DNA of 64,000 bases. It comes from Plotosus lineatus (taxonomy: Eukaryota > Chordata > Actinopteri > Siluriformes > Plotosidae). The translations under genes were made by a program, and so were the position numbers. Shown in pieces: positions 54,163 to 64,000 of this stretch (position 1 is its first letter; each line of letters begins with the position of its first letter). The stretch is taken from contig CM045738.1 of NCBI GenBank assembly GCA_024760905.1, forward strand, positions 47,922,297 to 47,986,296. The letters are read 5' to 3'. The notes beneath the pieces were generated by a model. It ran no database searches. It was not told the DNA's origin and saw nothing but the letters and a program-made list of their open reading frames with translations.

Positions 54163-54193
<31 letters not shown>

Positions 54194-54560
54194 ACATACA
54201 CACAATCAGTATTTTCTGAAAATAGCAAATTATTTTAGCCCACCATGATCAGTTCACGTTTTGAAAGCTCTTCCCTTTTTTTAATCAGATGCATTTCTAC
54301 TTCCTCAATGTCTACACATTCCACATTCTCGCTCGGGTTGAGCCTTCCTATAAAAATATTTAGCTGTAAAGAATGTCATTGTGCTGCCTGCTTTTACGCT
54401 CAAGAATGAAAATGTCAAAAGCTTTACTGAGTTATTTCTCCATCTTCTGATTATATTAATTATTGCACTGGTCTTATGTTTTCCAACTCATTTGTATTTT
54501 CTTGTCAGAAACAAATTAGACACATTTAGTACAATTTTTGTCACATTTGAAATGTTTGGT
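53645..54560. other. Intergenic with C-run/(CA)n
   Basis: A C17 run at about 54163-54179 followed by CA repeats to 54205 is the only recognised feature. Confidence 0.45.
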
Positions 54561-54566
54561 TGTTTG

Positions 54567-54594
54567 CCTTCGTTATTCGTGGGGGTTACCCCCC

Positions 54595-54637
<43 letters not shown>

Positions 54638-55140
54638 CGTGGATCCTGAAAAATCCGTGTCTGAAAATCTGTTTTAAAACCCTATGTATGATATTACATG
54701 CACTAAAATCTGCTTGTTAAACCCATTCTCTCGCCAGTCTTCCTCATTAATACAGTAATAATGTCGTAAAATGTAGTAATGATTAATAAAAACTTTTTAA
54801 CTTTGTACTGTGATAATATTTATAAATAAATAAAGCGCTCAGGCTCCTTACCAGAAGCTAGAGAATATGCAGGACGTTTGATTGACATCATTGCGCTTAA
54901 ATAATCATTAAAAACACATGAAAAAATTTACTTTGCAATTCAAGCTATCACGTTGATAACATGTGCGCGAAGGAGAAAAAAAAGAGGTGTAAACAACATC
55001 TGCAGCCAATTAGCCGAGAAACAAAAGCTCTCAGCCATTGGCTAAATTAGAATCACATGGCAGTAATTTCTGGGGCTGCCGCTAATCCGGGAGTATGCGG
55101 GGCTCTGACCGGTGAACCGCGAATGGGTGGGGGATTACTG
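54567..55140. mobile_element. TIR element family V
   Basis: The left end has CGTTATTCGTGGGGGTTAC (then a CA run 54596-54636); the right end has ACCGCGAATGGGTGGGGGAT followed by TACTG|TA. Internal words such as TTAAACCCATTCT and ATTAATACAGTAATAATGT are shared with 57859-58500. Confidence 0.7.
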
Positions 55141-55249
55141 TATATTTACACTTTATTTACAGTTCTGTGCAAAAGTCGTTTCTGGTTAGGATTTGCCCAT
55201 GAGGAAAAAATGTCGAGCCTTTCTGAAGTAATTAATAGTTCAGTCATTA

Positions 55250-55440
55250 GTGGCAAAGTGGCATAAAGATTAGCATGTTTGCCTCACAGCAAGAAGGTTC
55301 GAGTCCTGACTCGGACATTTCTGTGTTGAATGTGCATGTTCTTCCTGCGCTTGTGTGGGTGTCCTCCTCAGACAGTCCAGTTAATCCCTCCACAGTTCGG
55401 TTGGCTTTTCCAAATTGCTCCTAGGTATGAAGTTCTCTCT
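55250..55440 (+). mobile_element. SINE family D, degraded
   Basis: GTGGCATAAAGATTAGCATG, AGAAGGTTCGAGTCC and GTGCATGTTCTTCCTGCGCT line up with the head and body at 44971. Confidence 0.65.
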
Positions 55441-55444
55441 GAGT

Positions 55445-56140
55445 TGAGGACAAAAAGAAAATTAAGAAAACATCGCCCTCTGCTGGGCCTGCGGTTTGGA
55501 GTTCAATAAACAAAAGCACGCCCAATAAAAACAAAAATAAGTCCCATCATTTAATTTTGTACACAACTTCAGTCACTCATAGAGCATTCAAGGCTATAGA
55601 TGAATTAATGAACACAGCAAATACAAAACATCATTTTATCACACATACTCCTTACTGTTTCCTATTCGCAGTCAGCATTTTCAGTGTCATCAATGAGCAC
55701 TGTTTTAGTTTATTTTTTATCGAGATTGTTACCTGTCTTGCAGGAAGGCGTCACCCTGGTGCAACAAACTGTGCACTCTGCAAACAGGAGGATCAACATT
55801 GCACATTTGCTATTCTTTCATTGTTATTTTGACATATTGTATTAATCCTGTAACGGGAATTATTTTCTCTGCATTTAACCCATCCAAAATGAACACGCAC
55901 ACACACCATTGAAGCAGTGAGCTGGAACACACATTGGAGTTACCCGGAGAGCAGGATGAAGGTTAGGTGCCTTGCGGGGAACGGAAGATACGATTCACTG
56001 TCAAAAATATTTTCTGCTGGTTCAGGAATCGATTTTAGCATATGGAGTATCATATGTAGGGTTTTAAAACCACGGCAATAACTCACGGATTTCCAGGATC
56101 CGGGGGCGGGGGTGAATAACGAGGGGCTTTCTGTATATTA
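55445..56140. other. Intergenic with a family V end
   Basis: The segment 56040-56136 ends GGTGAATAACGAGGGGCTTT, resembling a family V terminus. The rest has no recognised feature. Confidence 0.45.
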
Positions 56141-56142
56141 TA

Positions 56143-56666
56143 CAGTGGTACCTCACCTTATGATAGTCACAACAAATGAAAAACCCAGGTTACGAAATAC
56201 ATTTTCCTAAAATTTTTGTCTCTGGATACGAAACAAATTCACGTTACGAAAGCACCATCTCAAAAATTCAAACAGTGTTCTCCCATCTCCCAACATCCCG
56301 CCCCATTGGCCTCCCATTGGCGAGCCATTGGCTATTATGGAGCTGTAATACCCATGATGCTTTTCGTGTAAAGGATGTTGTTTCATGAGTTTTTCGAGTG
56401 TGCTCACTGCAACATTATTTTTTGTCTCAGGCTTTTAAACTTGCATAAACATTTGTAAGATTATAACTCTGCTAAGAAGACATGGTCAACAAGAAGTAAG
56501 TACCTTAAAAGGGATGCTTTTATAATTTTTAAAGGGTTTAGGGGTAGTATTGGGGGCCTTGGAACGAATCACATGTTCCTCATGTAAAATGCGGTTCAAC
56601 TTACAAAAATCCAGGTTACGAAACTGCCTCTGGAACGGATTAATTTCACAAGGTGAGGTACCACTG
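56143..56666. mobile_element. Pogo/Tigger-like TIR element, 524 bp
   Basis: Termini CAGTGGTACCTCACCTTATG and, reversed, CAGTGGTACCTCACCTTGTG, each flanked by TA (56141-56142, 56667-56668). The inner flanks share GGTTACGAAA and CCAACATCCCGCCCC with family Y. A short ATGGTCAACAAGAAGTAAG inside (56481) could be the remnant of a transposase first codon block and donor. Confidence 0.82.
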
Positions 56667-56690
56667 TATATATTTAGTATATTAAATATT

Positions 56691-56702
56691 GTGTGTGTGT
56701 GT

Positions 56703-56765
<63 letters not shown>
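56691..56765. repeat. (TG)n-(TA)n microsatellite
   Basis: TG run to 56746 then a short TA run. Confidence 0.94.
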
Positions 56766-56769
56766 AATA

Positions 56770-57855
56770 ATGTTATAAAGTAAATTTAGCATAGCATAGC
56801 CTATAGAGGCAAGCTAATTCGATGTAAGTCATTTTTTACTTTTGTCGTCGCTCTTGGAACCAATTAATGACATAAGCCGAGGTCTACCTGTATAGGTGTT
56901 TCCAAGTAATAGAAAGGAAATTGTTATTGTGGTGGTGGTGGTGGTGGTGACCAACTGGTTAGGCTTAATTGTTAGTGTGACACTGCTTCTCTTAGTTATT
57001 GTGCTACATGTGCTATTCATATCTGTGCTGGATAAGAGGTTAAGGCTCTGGGTTACTGCTCAGAAGGTCAATGCTTCAAATCCTAGTGCCATCATTGTTG
57101 CTGTGAGGCCTTTTACCCTCAACTGCTCAGATGTATGACTGCAATAACGATGTAAGGCGAGCAGTCTGAGTTTATTTGTTTCGTCCATTATCTATAAACA
57201 GAAATTCTTACTTTTTCACGTGGGGGAAAAAAAAAGTTTTATTTTACCCAAATTTTAATAAAATTCAAGCAAACTTTCCGAAGTTATTATCCGGAAACCA
57301 AAGTGTGACGGACGGAGGGCTGTCATCCATTCCAATAGCTCCCACCCCACCATGTAGGGAGGGGCTAACAAAACTTTATAGAATGTTACTTAACCAAAGT
57401 CCATGCTGAACTCGGCCCAAATAAAATGTGAATTAATGACTCATGAATGACATAACCAGTCATCGGGACAAAATATGGAAAGTTCTGCTGATAAACTGAA
57501 AAGTTTCAGATTGAAGATATGAGAGGAAACACCAAAAATGTACAACATCCCCAAGCCTACAGGATTGTGAAGGGACATATTCTGCATAAACTCGAGCGTT
57601 AATAACCAGCCTGATGTATGACTAGCTATATATTTCTCAATAACTTGGCTATATTTTTTTTTTAGTTTTTCTTATTTTTCTATGTGTAAATTTAAAGTTT
57701 TCAAATTTAAGAATGTTTTGTTATAGACGTTTTCTCTTCCATTAAAAAAAAAAAAGTGTTTACAGCATTTGCACTTCTGCAGCTGTTTATTTTAATAGTT
57801 TCTGTGCAAAATTAATTATGAGAAAAACAGCCTTTTTAGTAGATTTGATTTGAAG
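56770..57855. other. Intergenic, nothing recognised
   Basis: Only a small GTG-triplet run (about 56931-56949) stands out. Confidence 0.4.
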
Positions 57856-57858
57856 ATT

Positions 57859-58500
57859 CAGTAGGCCCTCGACATTTGCGGGGGTTCAGTTCCGAGCCCT
57901 CCCACGAATTGAGATAGTCCATGAGTTCTGTACCCGGAAGTAAAACCCCATGTATCACGTCACATGCACGAATGAGCAGCCGGAAATAAAATACTATGTA
58001 TCTATTACATGCGCTAAAATATGCTTTTTAAACACATTCTATAGACAGTCTGTCTGTCTTCCTTTCGGCTTTTTCCCTTTTGATTCGCACGTTTAATTTG
58101 GCAGAGGTTTTTAAGTCGGATGCCCTTCCTGTCACAACCCTTTTAGCAAGGGACAGAAACACGCTGACGACTTTGCAGCTCCTCTTTACGAATGTCAGCA
58201 ATGGTTCTTTTACATGCCTCTCACCATAGACAGTGAGAGACATGGCCCGCCTTTGATAACCCAGTTAGCCGCACTGGGGGACATTCTATAGACAGTCTTA
58301 CTCATTAATACAGTATTAATGTAGTAAAATATAGTAAGGATTAAAAAAACTTTTCAATTTTTACTCTTATTTTTATTGATGATAAAATATAAACATTATA
58401 CAACATATACTGTTGTAAAGCACTCGTTTTAAAGTCTTTTTCAATTATTATTCCAGTACAGTACCCAAGTTAATCCTGAGAATGTTTGTGCGTGAGATTT
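57859..58500. mobile_element. TIR element family V, carrying a SINE insertion
   Basis: Left end CAGTAGGCCCTCGACATTTG matches, reversed, the right end of the piece at 8275-8596. The interior continues past the SINE with ATTAATACAGTATTAATGTAG and TTAAAGTCTTTTTCAATTAT. The right end is not clear. Confidence 0.7.
58034..58298 (-). mobile_element. SINE family S, headless, with 18-bp target-site duplication
   Basis: ACATTCTATAGACAGTCT at 58034-58051 and 58281-58298 brackets a SINE (58052-58280) that keeps the RTE-type tail and body but lacks the tRNA head, so it is a 5'-truncated insertion into family V. Confidence 0.93.
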
Positions 58501-58599
58501 TATGTTCTGTAGCATGTTTAACAAACGATACCAAAAGGATAAACTTTTCATGTCTTTTCATGTTTTCATGTCAACGCTTCATGTCCTTTTACATTGAAC

Positions 58600-59045
58600 T
58601 TGGAGTGACGTCTCCAAGATGGTGCTGTCTAGAGGGCGACGTTGCAGAGTTCTCGGAGTCAAATTGTTTCTTTGTTGGTTTTAATTTGTTTTATTTGTTT
58701 GTTCATGTTTTGCACTATGCTCGTCTATGATCGGTCGACCCTACTACAGCTCTGGGCAGCTTCAGCTTCGGGCAACTAAGCACGCAACAACTTCTATCGT
58801 GAGCTACTATGCTATGGGAGCTCAATGCTAGTGGTTAGCAAGAGGTTACCGGCTAAGCCCAGGCGGAGTTCTCAGAGATTTGCGTAGCACTTCCGGCCGT
58901 ACTGCTTGAAAATGTTCAGTCCCTGCGAAACAAGATGGACGGGCTTCATTTTCAGATCGCAGCGCAGAGGAGAGGAGAGACTGTGTTTCTGTGAAACATG
59001 GCTCGAGGAGAGGACACCCGATGAGACAATTGCTCCACCCGGCAT
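58600..59045 (+). mobile_element. LINE 5' fragment (leader and start of endonuclease)
   Basis: The plus strand encodes, with a frameshift, ENVQSLRNKMDGLHFQIAAQ and CETWLEERTPDETIAPPG. This is the typical beginning of a non-LTR endonuclease (NxxSLRNKxDEL … ETWL). The piece stops at a poly-T run at 59046, and the remainder of the element is missing. Confidence 0.7.
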
Positions 59046-59600
59046 TTTTTTTTTACAATTTTTTTTTTTTTCAAAGCGACTTAAATATATATATATTTTT
59101 TTTTCAACACTTAGATTTGTCTGCTTTTCCAAACAAACAGTTATAATTTTCAACATTGAGCCATCAGGGGTGGTGTTACAGTGGAACCTCGACTTTTGAT
59201 CGACTCCTTTTTGATCAAATCTATTCATAAGCAAAATTTTGAATCTGTAATTGCATTTGGTTGCAGCAAAAATGTTCAGATATCTGTTGTCTGTTCGGCA
59301 ATGCCGTTGTCTGTTCGGCAACATTGCGAATGGAACGCTGTTTTTTTCTTACTTTATTCTTTGATTGGTTAAACGAATGAATAAAATTGTCTACTTTTTG
59401 CTCAAAACCTTGTTCTTTATTGAGTCAGTATGTCATATTATTCAGTTGTGGAGTGAGGAGAAGGTCTCTGTGTGTTTCTGTAGCAGTGGTACCTTAAAGG
59501 TCAAGGCAATGTGTTACTGATCCGACGGTCAGCGATTCACTCCCCAGTGTCACCACTGTTGGGCCCTTGAGCAAAGCCCTTGAGGGTTAATTGCTTAGTA
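59046..59600. other. Intergenic with possible TIR element piece
   Basis: GTTACAGTGGAACCTCGACTTTTG at 59174 resembles a pogo-type terminus; no matching second end was found. A doubled GTCTGTTCGGCAA occurs at 59289-59320. Confidence 0.4.
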
Positions 59601-59603
59601 ATA

Positions 59604-59906
59604 CAGGGATCCCTCACTTTCCGCGGTTAATGGAGACCGAGAACCCTCCCGACCGCCGATTTCCACGAAGTACGATTGACCCCCCTGACGAATGTATACG
59701 TACATGTATATGTGTATATAATAGCAATAAATACATATTCAATGCTCTCAATGCTTATAATAACAATTAGACATTCAAAAATAATGCATAAGATGTAAAT
59801 AAAATATAAATATACACACACATACAGACACGTGCGCACTCCGATGCGCACCTCACATAAAAATGTAAGTATTTTTGTTGGATTGTTTTTTTGTTTATTT
59901 GTTTGG

Positions 59907-59940
<34 letters not shown>

Positions 59941-59992
59941 GTAATTGGCCTTATTTGGCAGCATTTTCCTTGACCTTTTCCCTATTTTTCCT
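59604..59992 (-). mobile_element. TIR element family X (3'-uncertain copy)
   Basis: It starts TA|CAGGGATCCCTCACTTTCCG. The body is the reverse of words in 25480-25740 and 60420-60720 (ATAAATACATATTCAATGCT, ATAATGCATAAGATGTAAAT). A T32 run is at 59908-59939. Confidence 0.7.
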
Positions 59993-60279
59993 AAAGGAGG
60001 AAGACTGGGGACAAGGAAATGCCAAAATGTATTTTTTTGTATTAAAACACTTTTTTTTTTAAATTGGTCGGATGAAATATGCAAATTTTTTGAGATAGGG
60101 ATTTTTGGTTTTTCTTTACTTTTTTGCCAAAATTATCAATATTAAAACAATAAAAGACTTGAACTACTTTAATTGTGTGTAATGAATCTAAAATATATGA
60201 AAGTCTAATGTTTATTAGTACATTACAGAAAATAACAACATTTATCACAATATGCTATGTTTTTTAGAAGGACTAGTGG

Positions 60280-60322
<43 letters not shown>

Positions 60323-60330
60323 TACATACA

Positions 60331-60757
60331 AGGATCCCCTGCAACTTTGTGCTTCAATTCATGCGGTTTCAGTGCATCACATTTTTTTTTTTTTTTTTTT
60401 TTAATTTAAAATTTTCATCAAATTAAAACTAAGGAAGAATAGGGGAAAAAGTTAAGGAAAATGCCATAAAAGCAAGGCCAATTATGCAAAAAAAAAAAAA
60501 AAAAAAAACCTCTTAACAAAACAAAAAACAACCCAAAATCTCCCATCAAAACTACTTACATTTTTGTGAGGTGTGCATCTCAGTGCATGCATGCACATCT
60601 TCGTGTGAGCGTGCGCCTGTATGTGTGTGTATTTATATTTTATTTTCATCTTATGAATTATTTTTTAATGTTTGTTATTATAAGCATTTATAGCGTTGAA
60701 TATGTATTTATTGATATTATATACACATTATTGATATTATGTACACATATGAGAGAT
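60331..60757 (+). mobile_element. TIR element family X, near complete
   Basis: Left ACAAGGATCCCCTGCAACTT; right, reversed, CACAAGGATCTCTCATATG. It contains GGAAAATGCCATAAAAGCAA and ATTATAAGCATTTATAGCG, and shows the uninterrupted structure into which RTE copy 3 was inserted at 25740. Confidence 0.75.
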
Positions 60758-60861
<104 letters not shown>

Positions 60862-60872
60862 AAACTATAACA

Positions 60873-61091
60873 CTATAACACTATATTCTTCTCTTGTAGT
60901 CCCTGCTGAATGATCTCATCCAGGTTGCAAAACTTTGGACCCAAATTCTGTAGAAAGTCTAGATTATTGCCTTTGTCGTCGATGGAGAGCTTGTCCAAGG
61001 ACATAGTGCTGGTATTGGTTCCTTCAGAGCTGTAATCATGTGGGTTATAGTCACCGAAGTCCTGCTGCGCAGAGGAAATTTTGTTCAGCTT
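60873..61091 (-). CDS. cdh26-like: Gene B last exon: catenin-binding region and stop
   Basis: The acceptor is TTTATTATTGCAG|AAG, phase 0, 72 codons plus TAG at 60873-60875. The acidic/serine stretch SSEGTNTSTMSLDKLSIDD and LQNLGPKFCNLDEI are the beta-catenin-contact segments of cadherin tails. A further 13 residues follow (IQQGLQEKNIVL). Confidence 0.92.
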   Translation of the reverse strand, partial: KLNKISSAQQDFGDYNPHDYSSEGTNTSTMSLDKLSIDDKGNNLDFLQNLGPKFCNLDEIIQQGLQEKNIVL

Positions 61092-63192
61092 CTGCAATAA
61101 TAAATAATTTTCATTAGAAAAGATGATATCAAGATTTTTTAATTGTAATATCAATACAAAAGGCCATAATCAACTAATATAATGTAAATGAGTTTTTTAC
61201 CCTTAAAACAGACACTGATTTGATTTATTAACGAACTAGAGGGTTGGGATTGTGGTTAGCACATCTCATAGCAAGGTCTTGGGTTCAATCACAGGCTTTG
61301 CAAGGTTGTCTCTGTGTAGAGCTTGCACGTACTCCCTATGCCACTGAAGGGTTTCCTCTGGGTAGTCTGGTTTCCTTTCACAGTTCAAAGGACTGCATAT
61401 TATTCTAACTTCCTGTTCCAATTTGCCCTTAGGGTTCAGTGTTAATGGGTGTGAGTATTGGCCCTGCAATCAACTGGCGAACTTCTGTAGGGTTTGCCTG
61501 ACCCTTGCCCAGGATAGGCTGAGATAGGCTACAACCTTCCCACAACCCTAATATGATTAGAGAATTTTTTTGAATGATTGGATGATTATGTATTAGAATA
61601 AAGACAATTCAAACAGAATTTCTCTCAGAGGTGCTGTTATTGAGCCTCTTTCCCACTGTCACCTTAAGCCCACTCAAGGACCACTGCAATTAACTGAGTG
61701 AGATAAATCAGAACGTTAAAAAATTTACCCATTGAAGATGTTCTTCCACATCCCAGTTTGACACAAGGCTAAATGATCTGGTGAATCTAGTCTGAAATTG
61801 ACAAATATATGGGAATCAGACTATGTAAATCTTTTAACTTTTAAACAACAGAATGATTTGTGAGAACTTGTTTTGTAAGAAGATCCTTTACCTTAGCGTT
61901 TTTATATATACTGCTCTTGTTTGCAGTCCAGGTCTGACAGGACACATAACATCAGAATAATCAACATCATAAATTGTTTCTCACCGGAAAAAAAACAAAA
62001 CAAAGCCAACCCCCCCACCTCCTCCAAAAAAAAAACAACCTGTGGCCTTTAGTACAGCAGTTATGCAGAGCAATTAGTTTACAGTGGTACCTTGACTTAC
62101 GAATTTAACCCGTTCCGTAGGAAAGCTTGTAAGCCAAAATGTTCGTTAGATAAAACAAAAATTCCCATCGAAAATAATAGAAAACCAATTAATTTGTTCC
62201 AACCCCCTCCTAAACTCATATAACTTGCCACAAACATGTATATTTAACCTAATAAAAATAAACATGTAAAAAACAAATATTTCATATTAATAATACATGT
62301 ACATTAATAATAAATTATAATAAATAATAATAATAAAACAAGAATAAACAATAAGTCAACTAACCCTTCTGATTATCTACTGTGATGAAGATATCACAAG
62401 ATGTCACGTGGGCAGGCATGAGGTGGTACGTAACAGAGGAGGAGGAGGAGAACTTTGTGCATGTGCACTCTACGAATGCCAGCAAGGAAAGGCTCGTAGT
62501 GAGTTCTCACAAGGCCAGTGCTTCTCAAACAGTGGGGCGCTCCCCCCTTGGGTGGCAAGGTGTGATGGTGGTGGGGTGTGCATTACCCTGGGGAACATGC
62601 TTTTTTGCCATACTGTACGAGATTTAAGTGCAATTGCGCATCCTCTACAGTAGGTGGCAGTGACACTCTTATAGTGTTCCCTCTGGCGTAGGCAAAAAGC
62701 ACAGAGAAAACGATATGAAATGCAGTAAACACTATTTATAGTTACACGTGGGGCGCTTGGGGGGGGGGCATGAAATGTTTTTTTTTTTTTTTTCTTACTA
62801 TAGGGGGCATCACAGAAAACAAGGCGTTCTCAAAGTGCCGAGGAATACACGCAGAAGAATACCAAGCTAATTGGCCTGGAAAAACCATTTCCTCAGCAGA
62901 GCTTGTAAATCAAAATTTTGCTGGTTGGATGGGGCAGAATTGTGGTGGGATCAAAGCTCGTATCATGGAATATTCATGATGAAAGACACTCATAAGACAA
63001 GTTACCACTTTATATGTTTAGGAAATGAAATTTAATAAAAATTTCCCAAAGCATTGCAGTGTTCCTTCACTTTATATCAGACTGTAACTCGTTGCATGAG
63101 ATTTCAGATATTTAGTATATTAAACTTACTGCTGACTTTGCCTTGGTGGAGATGTGTCTTAAGTCAGTTGTATCACCAACTCCATTAGTGGC
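60873..63192 (-). CDS. cdh26-like: Gene B: second cadherin, cytoplasmic-tail exons
   Basis: Four exons in transcript order: 63130-63192, 61892-61933, 61729-61791 and 60873-61091, all with GT/AG borders and phase 0 joins (129 nt groups plus a 219-nt last exon including the stop; 128 residues). They encode an intracellular tail ending in a catenin-binding-type region: DYNPHDYSSEGTN, STMSLDKLSIDDK and LDFLQNLGPKFCNLDEI. The LGPKF core and PH-Y-EG pattern match cadherin tails that bind beta-catenin or plakoglobin. The extracellular and membrane exons lie beyond the right edge. Because gene A in the same orientation starts about 21 kb downstream and is CDH26-like, this is most simply a tandem paralogue. 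Gene A's own tail is not in the window, so the two cannot be compared directly. Confidence 0.88.
61245..61560 (+). mobile_element. SINE family D with L2-like tail, degraded
   Basis: Head GGGATTGTGGTTAGCACATC, B-box-like GGGTTCAATCAC, body GTGTAGAGCTTGCACGTACT, tail GCCCAGGATAGGCTGAGATA and CAACCCTAATATGATTAGAG. It sits in the last intron of gene B. Confidence 0.75.
61729..61791 (-). CDS. cdh26-like: Gene B exon: juxtamembrane tail segment
   Basis: The acceptor is CAATTTCAG|ACT and the donor TGG|GTAAAT, 21 codons (TRFTRSFSLVSNWDVEEHLQ, W). Phase 0 on both sides; joins the last exon as HLQW-KLNKI. Confidence 0.85.
61892..61933 (-). CDS. cdh26-like: Gene B small exon (14 codons)
   Basis: The acceptor is TCCTGTCAG|ACC and the donor AAG|GTAAAG; it encodes TWTANKSSIYKNAK in phase 0. 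It is identified by splice sites and phase; the sequence is too short for independent recognition. Confidence 0.7.
62082..63010 (-). mobile_element. Non-autonomous TIR element, family Z (inverted copy)
   Basis: It starts TA|CAGTGGTACCTTGACTTACG and ends GTTACCACTT|TA. It is the reverse of the copy at 30827-31749 over its whole length (CCAATTAATTTGTTCCAAC, AAACATGTATATTT, TGGAAAAACCATTTCC). It lies in an intron of gene B. Confidence 0.85.
63130..63192 (-). CDS. cdh26-like: Gene B exon: start of visible cytoplasmic tail
   Basis: The acceptor is CATCTTATGCAG|GCC and the donor GCA|GTAAGT, 21 codons (ATNGVGDTTDLRHISTKAKS, A), phase 0. It is the most 5' exon of gene B in the window. Confidence 0.78.
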
Positions 63193-63281
63193 CTGCATAA
63201 GATGTAAAGGAGATAAATCCATGTACAGAAACTAATTATTTTATCAATATAAATATATATAAATGAGTTTCAAAACATGTC

Positions 63282-63284
<3 letters not shown>

Positions 63285-63373
<89 letters not shown>
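63285..63373. repeat. (TG)n-(TA)n microsatellite
   Basis: TG run 63285-63314 and about 29 TA units to 63373, adjoining the hammerhead-bearing repeat. Confidence 0.95.
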
Positions 63374-63375
<2 letters not shown>

Positions 63376-63550
63376 ATTTTCTGAGTAGATCCTTCCGTAC
63401 GAGAGTGCTCAATACTTTTTGGTAGAGCAAATAACAATAAAAATCAAAGGACAGGACAAAGACTTTCTATTGAAACTCCATTTATCACTACAGATCTGTT
63501 TCGAGGGGTGGTGAAACCATCCTCTCTCTTCAGGTGATTATAGAAGAAGT
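63374..63550 (-). mobile_element. Penelope-like element terminal fragment (candidate), second copy
   Basis: Reverse of 31860-32026, with a few differences, from TTCTTCTATAATCACCTGAA to CTCAGAAAATCT. It stands alone here, without the inverted partner seen at 31771, and lies in an intron of gene B. Confidence 0.6.
63484..63538 (-). ncRNA. Type I hammerhead ribozyme (complete core), second copy
   Basis: On the minus strand: AUCAC (63538-63534), CUGAAGA (63533-63527), the same hairpin stem II, GAAAC (63502-63498), short stem III, GUA cleavage context, and GUGAU (63488-63484). The 55-nt core is identical to that at 31870-31924, so both copies keep every conserved base although the surrounding sequence has diverged slightly. 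Confidence 0.82.
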
Positions 63551-63738
63551 TGAGGTACCACTGTGTATACGTGATAAGCGCCCAGGGCATTTAAAAAATT
63601 GGAGTGGATGGGTGCCTATTAAAATGATTACCAGCGGATTGGAACGGTAAGTGATCATTACCATCAAGGTGGAAAATAATAACAGAACACTAAAAGAGTT
63701 TTACTAGTATTTGTATTATTCATTTTGTGGTCAAACTA

Positions 63739-64000
63739 CAGTCGGCCCTCTACTTACGAAAACCTTTGAATATGAAAAATCCAGGTTACGAGAAACATTT
63801 TCCTAAATTTTCGCCCTCTGAATACAAAACAACCTCTTCTTATGAAAAGTGCCAAACGCGCCATTCAAAAATTCAAACAATGCGTGAGTTGTTCTCTCAT
63901 TGGCTGCCTCCCAACATCCCGCCCCGCTGGCCTTCCATTGGCCTCCCATTGTCCAGGAGGGAGCTGAATCTCTATAGTACTGTACCCATCAAGCTTGTTT
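63739..64000. mobile_element. TIR element family Y, cut by the window edge
   Basis: TA|CAGTCGGCCCTCTACTTACG at the left end, then GGTTACGAGAAACATTTTCC and CCAACATCCCGCCCC, as in the reversed right half of 16286-17455. Confidence 0.85.

Noticed and set aside
60872..61154. Treating the gene B last-exon frame as a complete small gene starting at 61154
   Set aside because: The part before 61091 is intron; an acceptor AG at 61092-61093 and the cadherin-tail similarity begin exactly at KLNKI.

Overview
The window is vertebrate nuclear DNA, most likely from a teleost or other ray-finned fish. The reasons are two intron-split cadherin genes of the CDH26-like type in tandem, Tc1/mariner and pogo/Tigger-type DNA transposons, APE-type non-LTR retrotransposons, tRNA-derived SINEs and very dense CA, TA, ATT and CTTT microsatellites. 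No rRNA gene, functional tRNA gene or CRISPR array was seen. The species cannot be named from the sequence.

Gene A (minus strand, about 1.67-39.8 kb) is the 5' part of a cadherin. Ten coding exons could be placed by joining splice sites with consistent phases: a signal-peptide exon at 39.75 kb, then exons at 24.7, 22.4, 16.0, 15.3, 6.2, 5.9, 3.9, 2.8 and 1.7 kb. Together they encode about 534 residues: signal peptide, a very short propeptide ending in a furin-like RQKR site, and EC1 to most of EC5. The transmembrane and cytoplasmic exons lie beyond the left edge. Gene B (minus strand, 60.9-63.2 kb and beyond the right edge) supplies only the last four coding exons of a second cadherin, including a catenin-binding-type tail and the stop codon. 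The genes are in the same orientation, with about 21 kb of repeat-rich DNA between them.

The rest is mostly mobile DNA. An RTE-like LINE family is represented by at least six pieces; one is nearly full length (11.87-14.94 kb) with an 18-bp target-site duplication. A second APE-type LINE family has a 5' half at 8.9-10.8 kb and 3' pieces at 17.9-19.1 and 47.7-48.2 kb. A tRNA-headed SINE family carries either an RTE-like 3' end or an L2-like 3' end. Tc1-like elements lie at 33.2, 43.3 (near intact), 45.4, 49.2 and 51.2 kb. Several pogo/Tigger-like non-autonomous families (TA target sites, termini resembling CAGTGGTACCTYG) are scattered through the window.

The most interesting signal is a motif with the complete consensus core and fold of a type I hammerhead ribozyme. 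It occurs intact at 31870-31924 (+) and 63484-63538 (-), in a repeat that resembles Penelope-like element termini. At the first site a second, damaged copy sits head-to-head, forming a nearly perfect palindrome of about 190 bp. Other notable structures are a polypyrimidine tract of about 950 bp with five higher-order units in a gene A intron, and several nested insertions that can be ordered in time.
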